Positions 16,305 through 24,915 of a DNA stretch of 64,000 nucleotides are shown here, piece after piece. Source of the DNA: Sphingomonas sp. (lineage in GTDB: Bacteria; Pseudomonadota; Alphaproteobacteria; Sphingomonadales; Sphingomonadaceae); the NCBI RefSeq assembly GCF_003248515.1, contig NZ_QFOB01000009.1:101559-165558 (forward strand), given 5' to 3'. Within the stretch, counting starts at the first letter, position 1. Each line of letters opens with the position of its first letter. Under the pieces are notes generated by a model. The model saw only the letters and a list, made by a program, of their open reading frames with translations. It did not search any database and was not told where the DNA came from. The translations under genes were made by a program, and so were the position numbers.

Positions 16305-16759
16305 TCGGCCTTGCCCAGGAGATGACCTATGTGGTGCGCACCGCTGAGCCGTCGGCGCCCAGTGCGGGGTCGCCGCTCGGAACCCGGCAATATTGGCAGG
16401 TGAGCGAAGCGACCCTTGAAGGGCCGCGCATCCGCGCCGCGCTTGCCGCGACGGGCGGCGACTGGATGGCGATGGGCTCTGACGGCTTCTGGCGCCCGGA
16501 CGTGCGCGCCCAGTTCCTGACGGACGATGGTGCTTTCCTGTTCATGCACTATCGCGGCCTCGTCGAGCAGACCGATGCGTTCAAGGCCGCAGCTGAAGCC
16601 GACCGCGAGACGCGGTTCGAGGAGCAGTATATTCGGCTCGCCATCGCGTTCGATACCGGCGATCCACGCTATGCCTGGCTCAACACCAGCCTGTTCGTCG
16701 CCCAAGGGCGGCTGCTCGGGACCGGCCGCATCCAATATGCGGTGTATCGGATCACTTGA
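16301..16759 (+). CDS. DUF3237-family protein
   Basis: A 152-residue protein with the DUF3237 pattern: TRQYWQVSEATLEGPRIRA, TGGDWMAMGSDGFWRPDVRAQFLTDDGA (split), MHYRGL, and DPRYAWLNTSLFVAQGRL near the C-terminus. The family is a lipocalin-like or beta-barrel fold with no assigned reaction. ATG 16301 overlaps the end of the xthA reading frame by 4 bp, which supports the idea that the xthA frame originally reached 16304. Convergent with the MucR gene. Confidence 0.85.
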   Translation: MIGLAQEMTYVVRTAEPSAPSAGSPLGTRQYWQVSEATLEGPRIRAALAATGGDWMAMGSDGFWRPDVRAQFLTDDGAFLFMHYRGLVEQTDAFKAAAEADRETRFEEQYIRLAIAFDTGDPRYAWLNTSLFVAQGRLLGTGRIQYAVYRIT

Positions 16760-16908
16760 GCCTGACGCAGATCGTTCGCCGCTGCTCTCCCTGTAAGCCA
16801 AGCCACTCGCAAAAACAGGTCATGGTCATGATTTCGCCGATTTCGGGCGGACGCGCGCGATCTCAGACATCTTCCGGTCCCGAAGCGGTTGCGCCACGCC
16901 GTTTTCCT

Positions 16909-17373
16909 CTAGCCGAGCTTGGCGGCGATTTTTCCGGTTGGCTGTGTTCCGCCCTCCGCAGATTCCGACTTTTTCCGGCCAAGTCCGATGGCTTTCGCAA
17001 GTGAGCTGCGTTGCTCGGCATAATTGGGAGCAACCATCGGATAATTCGCTGGGAGATCCCATTTTTCGCGATATTCCTGCGGCGTCATACCGTAGCGCGT
17101 TCGCAGATAGCGCTTCAGCATCTTGAGCCTGGCGCCGTCTTCGAGGCAAATGATGTAGTCAGGCTTGACCGAGGATCGGATGGGGACGGCCGGTTCGGGC
17201 TTTTCCTTAACCGCGACCGCTGGCTTCGTTACCGATCGAAAGGCATCATGCACCGACCGGATCAGGGCTGGCAGCTCGGAGGCGGGGACGCTGTTGTTGG
17301 ATACGTGCGCCGATGTGATTTCAGCGGTAAGCCCGATCAGAATCTGGGCGGTATCGGTGTCGCTCGTGGGCAT
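16909..17373 (-). CDS. MucR/Ros-family zinc-finger transcriptional regulator
   Basis: A 154-residue protein with a variable N-terminal half and the conserved C-terminal Ros/MucR zinc-finger domain: YIICLEDGARLKMLKRYL, then RYGMTPQEYREKWDLP and YPMVAPNYAEQRSSLAKAIGLG. MucR proteins are alphaproteobacterial H-NS-like silencers and regulators of surface polysaccharide, motility and cell-cycle genes. ATG 17373 is preferred, since AAAGGAGCC precedes it; the frame stays open upstream without homologous sequence. Confidence 0.92.
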   Translation of the reverse strand: MPTSDTDTAQILIGLTAEITSAHVSNNSVPASELPALIRSVHDAFRSVTKPAVAVKEKPEPAVPIRSSVKPDYIICLEDGARLKMLKRYLRTRYGMTPQEYREKWDLPANYPMVAPNYAEQRSSLAKAIGLGRKKSESAEGGTQPTGKIAAKLG

Positions 17374-17707
17374 CACGGCTCCTTTGGATCGAGAAAGCGC
17401 AGGCATAGTTTGGTCGCGGATCTGCGCAAGCCGCTTTGGCGACGGTAGCAAGCGCGCACCCGCCATAGCGCCAAACCGGGGCGCACCCATACCAACCAGG
17501 GCCGCCCCTTCATAGGCGCTTGGCCAGGCTTTCGTATAAGTGATGACAACCGTATTGGGTGCAACTGAGTGTTATTCCGCCAAGAGCCCCAAGCTGGCAC
17601 ATCGGAAGCGCCTGCTTTACGGCGCGGTATCGGCGAGGCATCCCCCACCTGCAGCATCCTGTCGCCGACCATCACCATTTTGACCGGCTTCAGGCTGAAA
17701 AAATCCC

Positions 17708-17735
17708 CTTGAAACCGGAAAAGCCGATACTAATT
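17708..17735 (+). promoter_or_regulatory. Candidate RpoH (sigma-32) promoter of hsp20
   Basis: CTTGAAA at 17708-17714 matches the heat-shock -35 consensus. After 15 bases, CTAATT at 17730-17735 partly matches the alphaproteobacterial RpoH -10 element. It lies about 105 bp upstream of the hsp20 start, leaving a structured 5' leader. Confidence 0.45.
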
Positions 17736-17778
17736 CAGACCTTGCCGGACGCCGTTCGGGTCCGGTGGGACAAAGAGG

Positions 17779-17838
17779 GCGTCGGCTCTTCCACACCGAC
17801 GCTTCTCAAGCCCAGATTGCTTCAATCGGAGGATTTGG
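17779..17838 (+). promoter_or_regulatory. ROSE-like RNA thermometer in the hsp20 5' leader
   Basis: Two hairpins lie directly before the hsp20 start. The first has a perfect 7-bp stem (GCGTCGG 17779-17785 with CCGACGC 17796-17802). The second (17812-17838) pairs CCAGATTGC with the GGAGGATTTGG region, so it covers the Shine-Dalgarno sequence GGAGGA. It contains the TTGCT pentamer that is the conserved anti-Shine-Dalgarno element of ROSE thermometers. ROSE elements typically control alphaproteobacterial small heat-shock genes, which is exactly this context. Confidence 0.6.
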
Positions 17839-17840
17839 AA

Positions 17841-18311
17841 ATGAGAACCAACTTCGACTTCGCGCCCTATCGGCGCTCTACCGTCGGCTTCGACCGCCTC
17901 TTCAACCTGCTTGAGGCAGGGGCACGTGACGACGACGGTTATCCGCCTTTCGACATCCTGAAGGACGGCGAAGACAGCTATCGCATCACCGTCGCGGTCG
18001 CCGGCTTCCGTCCTGAGGATATAGAGGTGGTCGCCCAGCAGAACCTGCTCACCGTTTCCGGAAAGCGCGCCGAAGATGCCGACCGGGGCGAGTATCTGCA
18101 TCGCGGCATTGCGGCGCGTGCGTTCGAGCGGCGCTTCCAGCTTGCTGACTTCATCGAGGCGGGCGAAGCGCGCGTCGAGAACGGCCTGCTCTCGATCGCG
18201 CTCAAGCGTGTGGTCCCCGAGGCCATGAAGCCGCGCAAGATCGCGATCGCCGGCAGCACCGCGGCGAACGACCGCATCGCACATCAGGAGCGGGCGCTCG
18301 AAGCGGCCTGA
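17841..18311 (+). CDS. Small heat-shock protein, Hsp20/IbpA type
   Basis: A 156-residue alpha-crystallin-domain chaperone (holdase). The N-terminus FDFAPYRRSTVGFDRLFNLLE, the crystallin core PPFDILKDGEDSYRITVAVAGF (split here), EVVAQQNLLTVSGKR, and the ENGLLSIALKR strand with the conserved 'I.L' region identify it as class A bacterial IbpA-like. ATG 17841 follows GGAGGA. Heat control is suggested both by an RpoH-like promoter and by an occluding leader hairpin. A strong stem-loop follows. Confidence 0.95.
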   Translation: MRTNFDFAPYRRSTVGFDRLFNLLEAGARDDDGYPPFDILKDGEDSYRITVAVAGFRPEDIEVVAQQNLLTVSGKRAEDADRGEYLHRGIAARAFERRFQLADFIEAGEARVENGLLSIALKRVVPEAMKPRKIAIAGSTAANDRIAHQERALEAA

Positions 18312-18320
18312 TCATCGTCT

Positions 18321-18346
18321 GGCCTGCCGGTGAAGACCGGCAGGCC
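18321..18346. terminator. Stem-loop between convergent hsp20 and the 18403 gene
   Basis: A perfect 11-bp stem (18321-18331 with 18336-18346) and GAAG loop lies 10 bp after the hsp20 stop and about 55 bp beyond the stop of the convergent minus-strand gene. It has no obvious T-tract. It probably terminates or stabilises both messages. Confidence 0.65.
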
Positions 18347-18402
18347 TATGTTGCCAGTGAAATCCAAAGGCGCGGCGAAGCCGATGCTCCGCCGCGCTGT
18401 CA

Positions 18403-18630
18403 TTACGCGTGGGATGCGCCTGGTTGATCGAGCACCCGCAGCGCCGCCATCACCTCATCGACTGAAAACGGCCGTTTGACGCCGGGGGGCCGACGCAGCG
18501 CAGGATTGTCCATCACCGCCACGCGGTCGGATGCCCAGGACGCAAGCAGAGCCCGTTTGACCTCAGGCTCAAGCGTCGGATGATGCGCCACATCGAAGGG
18601 ATGCAGCAGTCGGGAAAATGGTTGCGACAT
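18403..18630 (-). CDS. Small conserved hypothetical protein
   Basis: A 75-residue basic/hydrophobic protein (MSQPFSRLLHPFDVAHHP..., LLASWASDRVAV, PFSVDEVMAAL). ATG 18630 has a good AAAGGAG site upstream on the minus strand, and longer in-frame extensions look non-coding. No domain is recognised. It resembles small proteins seen beside stress genes in sphingomonads, but no function can be stated. Confidence 0.7.
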   Translation of the reverse strand: MSQPFSRLLHPFDVAHHPTLEPEVKRALLASWASDRVAVMDNPALRRPPGVKRPFSVDEVMAALRVLDQPGASHA

Positions 18631-18809
18631 ATCCTGTCTCCTTTCTCTCGTCGCTCCTTCTCCAGTCGGGCAGCATGTGCCCGGCGTTGATTTTGCAATC
18701 CGCCTGGCGGGCGTCAAGGGGGCGTGCAGCACTGCTTTCGATGCGACCCAAAGATGCCTTGCAGAGAAATCTGTCTCGACATTGCGCGATGTCATGCCAC
18801 CTTGCCCCC

Positions 18810-19205
18810 ATGTCCGCCTTGTTCCGACTATCAGGCGCGGTGCGCTCCGCCCCCGAGGTAGCCGCGTGGTTCGGGGCATCGGGAGCGGGGCAGCGCCGGT
18901 TCATCGAGCCCTGGTTCGATCGCATTCGCGCGTGTGGCGCGGACGTGGTCGAACTATTGCATGACGGGCATCCGACCGCCTGCATCCAGGACGCGGCATT
19001 CGCCTATGTCGATACGTTCGCCGCCCATTCGAACATCGGTTTCTTCCACGGAACGGAGCTGCCGGACCCTGCCGGACTGCTCGAGGGGACGGGCAAACGC
19101 ATGCGTCATGTCAAGCTGCGCTGGGGCCGGGAGACAGATGACGTTGCGCTGCAGGCACTGATCGATGCGGCCTATCGCGACATTCGGATGCGGCTTGGGC
19201 GCTGA
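18810..19205 (+). CDS. DUF1801-family protein
   Basis: A 131-residue protein with the DUF1801/YdhG-like fold: IEPWFDRIRACGADVVELLHDGHPTACI, then AFAYVDTFAAHSNIGFFHG, LPDPAGLLEGTGKRMRHVKL near the C-terminus. Homologues are small cytoplasmic proteins of unknown role. The Shine-Dalgarno sequence is poor, so the start could be slightly different. It ends 3 bp from the stop of the convergent phasin-like gene. Confidence 0.82.
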   Translation: MSALFRLSGAVRSAPEVAAWFGASGAGQRRFIEPWFDRIRACGADVVELLHDGHPTACIQDAAFAYVDTFAAHSNIGFFHGTELPDPAGLLEGTGKRMRHVKLRWGRETDDVALQALIDAAYRDIRMRLGR

Positions 19206-19208
19206 GTG

Positions 19209-19658
19209 CTATACGCCACGCCTGCCTGACAGGCGCTTCGCGTTCGAGGTGACGCCCTTGTGAACAGGGGCCAAAGCTTCGCCCGGGACGGTGGCCAGCG
19301 CTGCAAGCGCGGCGATATTGCGCTCGGCCATGCGAATATAGTCCGTTGGCCACAGCATCCCTCCGCCTGTGACCTTGCCGAGATCGCGCGCATTGCCCTC
19401 GGCGGCCGCCTGCAGTTTGCGCGCGGCGGAGGAAAGCGAGCGCTGCGAACGGCCGAACGCTTCGGTCTTCTCGGACACCATCCGATTTAACTCGAGGGTG
19501 TCGGCGGTCCAGGGGTTTCGTATTGCGTCGGAAATCATCGGTAGGCGCGCCCCGAGAACGGAAGGGACGCTCGCCGCCGTCTCGAACAAGGCAATGTTCG
19601 CTTGCGCCATTGTCCATGGCCAGAACCAGAGTGCCGAGGCGTCCTTCATGCTCAACAT
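19209..19658 (-). CDS. Phasin-like / PHA-granule-type helical protein
   Basis: A 149-residue largely helical protein. After MLSMKDASALWFWPWTMAQ it contains long amphipathic helices (TLELNRMVSEKTEAFGRSQRS, ARKLQAAAEGNARDLG, MAERNIAALAALATVPGEAL) ending in a basic tail (NAKRLSGRRGV). The composition and the 'W..P..m...N..LF...' start fit phasin-family surface proteins of storage granules. The match is by pattern only; no PHA synthase gene is present here. Confidence 0.55.
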   Translation of the reverse strand: MLSMKDASALWFWPWTMAQANIALFETAASVPSVLGARLPMISDAIRNPWTADTLELNRMVSEKTEAFGRSQRSLSSAARKLQAAAEGNARDLGKVTGGGMLWPTDYIRMAERNIAALAALATVPGEALAPVHKGVTSNAKRLSGRRGV

Positions 19659-20181
19659 TGTCCGTTGTTCCCTTCCACATGCGACAGCGCTTTAGTCACC
19701 TGGATACGGCCAGTATTTTGGATATTACAAGAAAGCGGTGGTCACGTCTTGCCGGGATTTGTTCTGCGTTCGCGCCAGCTCGATCTCCTGAGCGTCTCGC
19801 CTGGCCTTGTTCACCAGTGGGCTACCGCGACATCGTCGCGTCCTTGATCTGGCACGTGCCGGCTTCAGCAATCCATGAGGCACTTCAACGCCGAGGATAT
19901 CGTGGGAAGGGGGGCGCCTACAGGTGTCCCGGGAGCTAATTCGGCAGGACGCTTACCCGGCCGTGGGGCTGTTCCCGATCTATCAGGCGCAGCGCTTGCG
20001 CGCGGGCAGGGTCTTGCCAGGGCGCTCGCTTCGAGGCGCGATTCCCGCGGATCTCGCCTCGTTGACGGGAGGCGCGTCAGGGTGGGCTCGTTGCCTGCGA
20101 GAATCTCGGACGTATGCCGTTGGTCGCATCGATGCCCAACTGCTAGTCTATCAGAGGACAAAACAGGATTCGGGAATCAAG
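19659..20181. other. Gap without a convincing gene
   Basis: Short open frames on both strands (for example 19875-20213 plus, 19865-20161 minus) are Arg/Pro-rich with no recognisable family and no good ribosome site. The region should hold the divergent promoters of the phasin-like gene and the ATP-grasp gene; no clear consensus was found. Confidence 0.4.
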
Positions 20182-21558
20182 ATGCTGCAGGGCTGGATCC
20201 TCTTCCATCATGAACTGGATCCCGCGATCCCCGAAGTCCCGGAAGTTTTCCGCTTTCAGGAAGCGGCGAGTGCCATGGGCATCGATCTCGCCGTCTACGA
20301 CCCCCATCGCTTCGATCTGGTCGTGGGCGGGGACGAGGACTGGGCGGTCACCTATGACGACAGCCCGATGACGCGGCCGGACTTCATCATCTGCCGGACC
20401 GGCGCCGAAACGGATTATTACACCCTCGCGCTGCTTCGCCACTTCGAGCGGCGCGGCGTCCGACTGATCAACGGCCCAGCCACGATCGAGCGCGTCGCCG
20501 ACAAGCTTCATACGCTCCAGAGCCTCAATCGGGCCGGCCTGCCTATCCCACGCACGATCCTCGGAACCTTCCCGATGGATGTCGACCTCGTCGAGCGCGA
20601 GCTTGGTTTCCCAGTGATCGTCAAGACGCTCAAAGGCACGCGCGGGGCCGGCGTCCTCAAGTGCGAGAATCGCAGCCAGTTCGAGGATCTGGCCGGGCTG
20701 CTCGAAAGTGCCGAGGCAAAGGCCGACTTCATCCTGCAGCATTATGTCCGGGCGAGCCATGGCCGGGATGTTCGTGTCCTAGTCGTCGGCGGACGTGTCG
20801 TGGCGGCCATGGAGCGCCGATCGCTAACCGGCGGTTTCAAGTCCAATGTCTCCTTGGGCGGTGTCGGCGTCGCCTATAATCCGCCGCCCGAGATGGCAGA
20901 ACTGGCCGTCAAGGCAGCGGACATTCTGGACCTCGATATCACCGGGATCGACATCCTCTTTGACGAAGAAGGCTATCGGATCTGTGAGGCCAATTCCGCC
21001 CCCGGCTTCCAGGGGCTGGAGCGTGCCAGCGGGCTCGACGTGCCCGCCACGATCCTTGAATGGATTGGTGCCACGCAGGACTCACCTATGCCCGCGCCGG
21101 CCGCTGAAGAGAGCAGCGTGCTCGCGGACATGATTTTTGGCGGCCGCACAGGCCTGCGCGCGATCACGGATCGCAACGATCAATTCCGCGGCTTTGCAAG
21201 CGCGATGGGCGTGCGGCTCTTCGGTGCCAGTATGAGCTGTCTCGGGCAGGCGCTTGCGCCGACACTGCTCGTCGACGCAAGGAGCCGCACAGGAGTTGGA
21301 TTGCGCGCCTTGTTCGAAGGCCGCTCGCACGTCGACCTCTCGGCTCTTGACGACAGTGAGCAGGAAAGGACGCTCATCATAGTCATGGCGCTCGCGATCT
21401 GGGCCGCGATCCTCCCATGGATCGCTGGTGCCGGACCCATGGCCAGCGGGTTCCTGTCGCTTATGGCTCTCGGGTTTCCATTGCTATATGCGATTACTGC
21501 TCCATCGGGACGTGTTGGGCGATCGGTATCAGCACGCGCTAACAGCGATCGTAGCTGA
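20182..21558 (+). CDS. ATP-grasp (RimK-like) ligase with C-terminal membrane extension
   Basis: A 458-residue protein. Residues 1-295 form a RimK/glutathione-synthetase-type ATP-grasp ligase: K108 and K148 (VIVKTLKG), the glycine loop GTRGAGV (152-158), GIDILF (255-260) and the Mg-binding EANSAPGFQGLE (269-280). Such enzymes make amide or peptide bonds through an acyl-phosphate. An extra region of about 150 residues follows, with a soluble part and two hydrophobic segments (IIVMALAIWAAILPWIAG and FLSLMALGFPLLYAI), so the enzyme is probably membrane-anchored. That arrangement is not usual for RimK. The stop overlaps the start of the TauE/SafE gene. Confidence 0.85.
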   Translation: MLQGWILFHHELDPAIPEVPEVFRFQEAASAMGIDLAVYDPHRFDLVVGGDEDWAVTYDDSPMTRPDFIICRTGAETDYYTLALLRHFERRGVRLINGPATIERVADKLHTLQSLNRAGLPIPRTILGTFPMDVDLVERELGFPVIVKTLKGTRGAGVLKCENRSQFEDLAGLLESAEAKADFILQHYVRASHGRDVRVLVVGGRVVAAMERRSLTGGFKSNVSLGGVGVAYNPPPEMAELAVKAADILDLDITGIDILFDEEGYRICEANSAPGFQGLERASGLDVPATILEWIGATQDSPMPAPAAEESSVLADMIFGGRTGLRAITDRNDQFRGFASAMGVRLFGASMSCLGQALAPTLLVDARSRTGVGLRALFEGRSHVDLSALDDSEQERTLIIVMALAIWAAILPWIAGAGPMASGFLSLMALGFPLLYAITAPSGRVGRSVSARANSDRS

Positions 21559-22343
21559 TGGATTTTTCCGCGATCCCCTGGGCCGAACTTGCGCCTTTCA
21601 TCCTGATCGGCGTCTTCGCTCAGACCGTCGATAGCGCTTTGGGCCTGGGTTTCGGCGTTTTGTCGAACTCGCTGCTTGTCCTGTCGGGCGCGCCTCCGAT
21701 TGCCGCCTCATCGGCGACCCGCACGGCGGAAAGCTTCACCACCGGTGCCGCCGGCATGGCCCACATCCTCCAGCGTAATGTCGACTGGCCGCTCTTCGCA
21801 CGCCTCGCGGTGCCGGGGGTGATCGGCGGGGTGGCTGGTATCTGGGTGCTCTACTTCCTCAAGAGCGACATATTGCGACCGGTGCTGCTCGTCTATCTCA
21901 TTGCCGTCGGCGCCTATCTGCTCTGGCGCGCACCGCGTCGCCCGCTTGCCTTCCGTCGCATAAGACTGGTCGCTCCCCTCGGCTTCCTCGGCGGTTTTCT
22001 CGACAGTTCTGGAGGCGGTGGCTGGGGACCTCTGGTGACAGGAAATCTTCTTGCGCAAGGCATGACCCCGCGGATGGCCGTCGGCACCGCCAATGCAGCC
22101 GAGTTCTTTGTGACCGTGACCGTCCTTACCGCCTTCGTCGGCATTCATGGCCTTCATTTTACCGATGCCGCGACCGGCATCCTGATTGGTGGCCTCGTGG
22201 CGGCGCCGCTCGGCGCTTGGCTGACCCGTCAGATAGCGCCCAAGCTGCTATTGCAGCTCGTCGGTGTCCTCCTGGTGGGCACCAGCATCTGGAGTCTCGC
22301 CTCGCTGATGTTCGATCGTTTGCCCGTCTTCCCACGCATCTGA
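21558..22343 (+). CDS. TauE/SafE (TSUP) family membrane transporter
   Basis: A 261-residue protein with about eight transmembrane segments. The repeated TSUP motifs are visible in each half: DSALGLGFGVLSNSLLVLSG, and LGGFLDSSGGGGWGPLVTGNLL with MAVGTANAAEF. The family exports or imports sulfite, sulfoacetate and other organosulfur or carboxylate anions. TGATG overlap with the ATP-grasp gene couples translation, suggesting it moves the ligase's substrate or product (inference). Confidence 0.9.
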   Translation: MDFSAIPWAELAPFILIGVFAQTVDSALGLGFGVLSNSLLVLSGAPPIAASSATRTAESFTTGAAGMAHILQRNVDWPLFARLAVPGVIGGVAGIWVLYFLKSDILRPVLLVYLIAVGAYLLWRAPRRPLAFRRIRLVAPLGFLGGFLDSSGGGGWGPLVTGNLLAQGMTPRMAVGTANAAEFFVTVTVLTAFVGIHGLHFTDAATGILIGGLVAAPLGAWLTRQIAPKLLLQLVGVLLVGTSIWSLASLMFDRLPVFPRI

Positions 22344-22604
22344 GATTCAATCCATCCGCACAGATGGCTGTGGTTCCGTTCGGCAGCGCTTTGGCTTTCA
22401 AAAGAGGCCAGCAGATCTCACGACTGGGGAGTCGATGCGATATTTCTCCATGGCTGGCCATGGGGTTCAAAATATTAATCAACGGTAACACAGAAGTGCA
22501 GGGCTATTTCCTTAGCCGTCCTGAACCCAGCGGAAAGGATGCAGATATTGTTGCCAGTCTCAATCACGCCGCAGTAACAAAACTAGGGCTCAAGGAACTA
22601 CGCA

Positions 22605-22856
22605 ATGCAGAAACCTATCCCGTGGAAAGCGCCGGCCGCTATCGCCGTCAAGCGGCGGGGAGAGGCTGAGTTTCATCCGAAGATCGCGGGTCTGACACTC
22701 AATGCGGCTTTGGACTATGCGATCAACGTTGATCTCCCGTCCGGTGAAGCTATATGCCTATGGGTCAACTGGCATGGTGAGGAAGTTTGGGTACAGGGCA
22801 AGCGCATTCTCCAACTCGCTGCCGATCCTGATCGTCCGCCCCTGGCCTCAAGCTGA
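22605..22856 (+). CDS. Small hypothetical protein
   Basis: An 83-residue open frame preceded by AAGGAAC. The sequence (AEFHPKIAGLTLNAALDYAINVDLP, WVNWHGEEVWVQGKRILQLA) has a natural amino-acid balance but no recognised domain. It may be a single small beta-rich protein. Confidence is low because length and codon use alone support it. Confidence 0.4.
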   Translation: MQKPIPWKAPAAIAVKRRGEAEFHPKIAGLTLNAALDYAINVDLPSGEAICLWVNWHGEEVWVQGKRILQLAADPDRPPLASS

Positions 22857-23206
22857 CGCCTCCGTCGCAGTCTCAATCGCCTGAACTGGATCCGGTTTCT
22901 TGCGGATGTACCAAGGCATTGTTCCTAGTCGCGACCGAGCGTGACCAGGTGGCAGGCCGATTGCATCAGGACCGGTGACCGTTGAATTGAAACGGCTCTT
23001 AATTTTCTTCGCTGGGCCGCGCGACCGTCGTCCTTTTGATCGATGAATTTCCTCAGGGTAACGTTGCCGGCGCCCCAGGCGCCCCGGCCGATCCTATTTA
23101 CAGGTCATTCTGACGATCTGAGGGCCGGTGGCGCTTCGCCACCGGGAGAGCATTAGCGGCTACGACGTTGTCCTCGAACGCTCGGACTTACTCGAAGGAT
23201 TTTGTC
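22857..23206. other. Leader region of the PRC-barrel gene with a hairpin
   Basis: No gene is seen. A perfect 9-bp stem with CTT loop at 23125-23145 lies 62 bp upstream of the PRC-barrel start; it could end upstream transcripts or act in the 5' leader. No sigma-factor consensus could be assigned with confidence. Confidence 0.5.
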
Positions 23207-23578
23207 ATGGCCGATACCCAGCTTGCCACCGAAGAAACCAACCGGCTGATCGCATCTAACAAGGTTGAAGGGACTAGCGTTTACAACCGTGCGGGCGAGA
23301 AGCTCGGTTCCATCTACAATTTCATGGTCGAGAAGCGGTCCGGTCGGGTCGAATACGCCGTTCTCCAGTTCGGCGGGCTGTTCGGCCTCGGCAGCGATTA
23401 TTATCCACTTCCGTGGGAAGTGCTCACCTATGAGACCGATCAGGGCGGATATGTCATCGATCTCGACAAGGCGGTGCTTGAGAAGGCGCCTCGTTATGCA
23501 GGTAATGACGAACCGCCTTTCGATCGCGACTATGGCCGGGAGGTCTACGGCTATTACGGCGTCAGTTATCCCTATTGA
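23207..23578 (+). CDS. PRC-barrel domain protein
   Basis: A 123-residue protein with one PRC-barrel: IASNKVEGTSVYNRAGEKLGSI, VEKRSGRVEYAVLQFGG, YYPLPWEVLTY and VIDLDKAVLEKAP, followed by a Tyr-rich tail (YGREVYGYYGVSYPY). Such short PRC-barrel proteins are common in alphaproteobacterial stress regulons, with unknown biochemical role. GAAGGA precedes ATG 23207. A strong terminator follows at once. Confidence 0.9.
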   Translation: MADTQLATEETNRLIASNKVEGTSVYNRAGEKLGSIYNFMVEKRSGRVEYAVLQFGGLFGLGSDYYPLPWEVLTYETDQGGYVIDLDKAVLEKAPRYAGNDEPPFDRDYGREVYGYYGVSYPY

Positions 23579-23580
23579 CC

Positions 23581-23616
23581 TTGAAGGCGGCCGGTCGATG
23601 GTCCGGCCGCCTTCAA
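23581..23616 (+). terminator. Terminator of the PRC-barrel gene
   Basis: A perfect 14-bp stem (23581-23594 with 23603-23616) and an 8-nt loop begin 2 bp after the stop codon. There is no long T-tract, but stem strength and position make termination or 3' protection likely. Confidence 0.7.
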
Positions 23617-24130
23617 AGACGGGTTCTTCTCCGGATGACGCCGGAATGACGCGCCGAATTTCAAACGGGCAGGGAGCGGGCTCTGGTCGCAGGCACTAAT
23701 CCAACCCGTCTAGTGATATCAGGTGTCGTATGCGGCGTTGCCGTCCGGGCCGCGCGATGATCCTACATGATACCGTGCATGAACGGCCGGCGATACCGGC
23801 GCGGGAGACGCGGATCGACCAGACTTGGAAGCGCTTGTTCTCGGCAATCTTGGGCATTGGCCGTTGGCTGATGTCCGCTGCGCTCCAAGCAAGAGGTTCG
23901 GCGCGCTCGGCGACATTCCTTATATCCCGTCATACGCCGACGGACAGTCGGCCGGTTAGCGTGACCTGCTGCATCATCCGGCAACGATGGTTAATGCTGC
24001 GAGGGATTGCGCCGCGGCAAAAATTGCGGGAGCGTGTTGGGCATGCGGAGATGGCCAATGTCGGCAGCGCTCCCATCGAACAATCATTGTGGGATGCACA
24101 CTGTCACACCACGTGTGGCCTGGGAAATCG
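23617..24130. other. Gap without a convincing gene
   Basis: The 181-codon open frame at 23730-24275 has unnatural composition and runs antisense into the 24131 gene. Two stretches near 23855 and 24045 share a loosely similar GGGCAT...TGGCC...TGTC-GC-GCGCTCC pattern, perhaps a decayed direct repeat. Nothing else stands out. Confidence 0.35.
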
Positions 24131-24514
24131 TCAGTTGTCGTCGAGTGGTTCGCCTTTGCGAGCGGCTGCGCGACGCAAGGCCGTTCCCAAAAGACGTGGA
24201 TCATGCACAGGGCGATCCCATCTTGCCGCATCGCTGAGCGCGGTGAGATCCTCCATGTGGGTCAGGAAGGTATAAACACGGTTGACGATCTCGATCATCA
24301 GGGTCTTCATCTCTGCATCCGAAATTCGGGAGAGCTCAGTCCAGGGGATATCACCGAAAGGCGTCACGACTTTCACGTCACTGAAGTCACCCAAAAGACT
24401 GTCCGGCCTCATCCCGGCATGCAATTCCTCAAGCCGACTGTTGCGCACACATTGCTCAACGAGCGCAAGTGCGATCCGCCGTGCTGCCCGGTCGGGAATG
24501 GGTTCGTTTGCCAT
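24131..24514 (-). CDS. Conserved hypothetical protein
   Basis: A 127-residue, mainly helical, acidic/neutral protein (ARRIALALVEQCVRNSRLEEL, DVKVVTPFGDIPWTELSRISDAEMK, IVNRVYTFLTHMEDL). Composition and third-position GC look coding. No domain recognised. It lies downstream of the HU gene on the same strand, separated by 125 bp with a stem-loop, so it probably has its own promoter. Confidence 0.65.
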   Translation of the reverse strand: MANEPIPDRAARRIALALVEQCVRNSRLEELHAGMRPDSLLGDFSDVKVVTPFGDIPWTELSRISDAEMKTLMIEIVNRVYTFLTHMEDLTALSDAARWDRPVHDPRLLGTALRRAAARKGEPLDDN

Positions 24515-24639
24515 GGCGTCATCTCTCGATTTCCGGGAAAATGGCCCGCCCTTGGTTCGGCGACAACCTCTGCTGCCTGTGCTGCCCGAACTCCTTCATA
24601 AGGCCGGCAATGGGCCTGAACACGCTGCCGGCCCAAATT

Positions 24640-24915
24640 TTACGCGTTGAGCTTGTCCTTTACCGCCTTGGCGGGCGTGAAGGTCAGCTTCCTGGACGCG
24701 GCAATCTGGATGGTTTCACCAGTCGCCGGATTCCGGCCTTCGCGGGCCGCTGTCTCTTTGACCTTGAACTTGCCGAATCCATTGAGCGAAATCTCCTCGC
24801 CCCCCGCTGCGGCTTCGGCGATGGCGGCGAATACGGCGTCAACCGTCTTGCGCGCATCAGCCTTGCTGACTCCGGATTCGGCCGCCAGCGTGTCGGCAAG
24901 GTCACTATTGTTCAT
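24640..24915 (-). CDS. HU-family DNA-binding protein
   Basis: A 91-residue histone-like protein with the complete HU pattern: MNNSDLADTLAAESGVSKADARKTV split helices, EEISLNGFGKFKVKETAAREGRNPATGE covering the DNA-binding arm (GRNPATGE at about 62-69), and KLTFTPAKAVKDKLN. Plasmid-borne HU copies can help maintain or silence acquired DNA. GGGAG precedes ATG 24915. An 8-bp stem (24602-24609 with 24626-24633) after the stop may terminate it. Confidence 0.97.
   Translation of the reverse strand: MNNSDLADTLAAESGVSKADARKTVDAVFAAIAEAAAGGEEISLNGFGKFKVKETAAREGRNPATGETIQIAASRKLTFTPAKAVKDKLNA

Noticed and set aside
23101..23150. Possible SRP/4.5S-like RNA hairpin
   Set aside because: Only a single short stem-loop is visible; no other conserved RNA features.
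23730..24275. 181-codon plus-strand frame
   Set aside because: Unnatural composition, antisense to the better-supported 24131 gene, no ribosome site.
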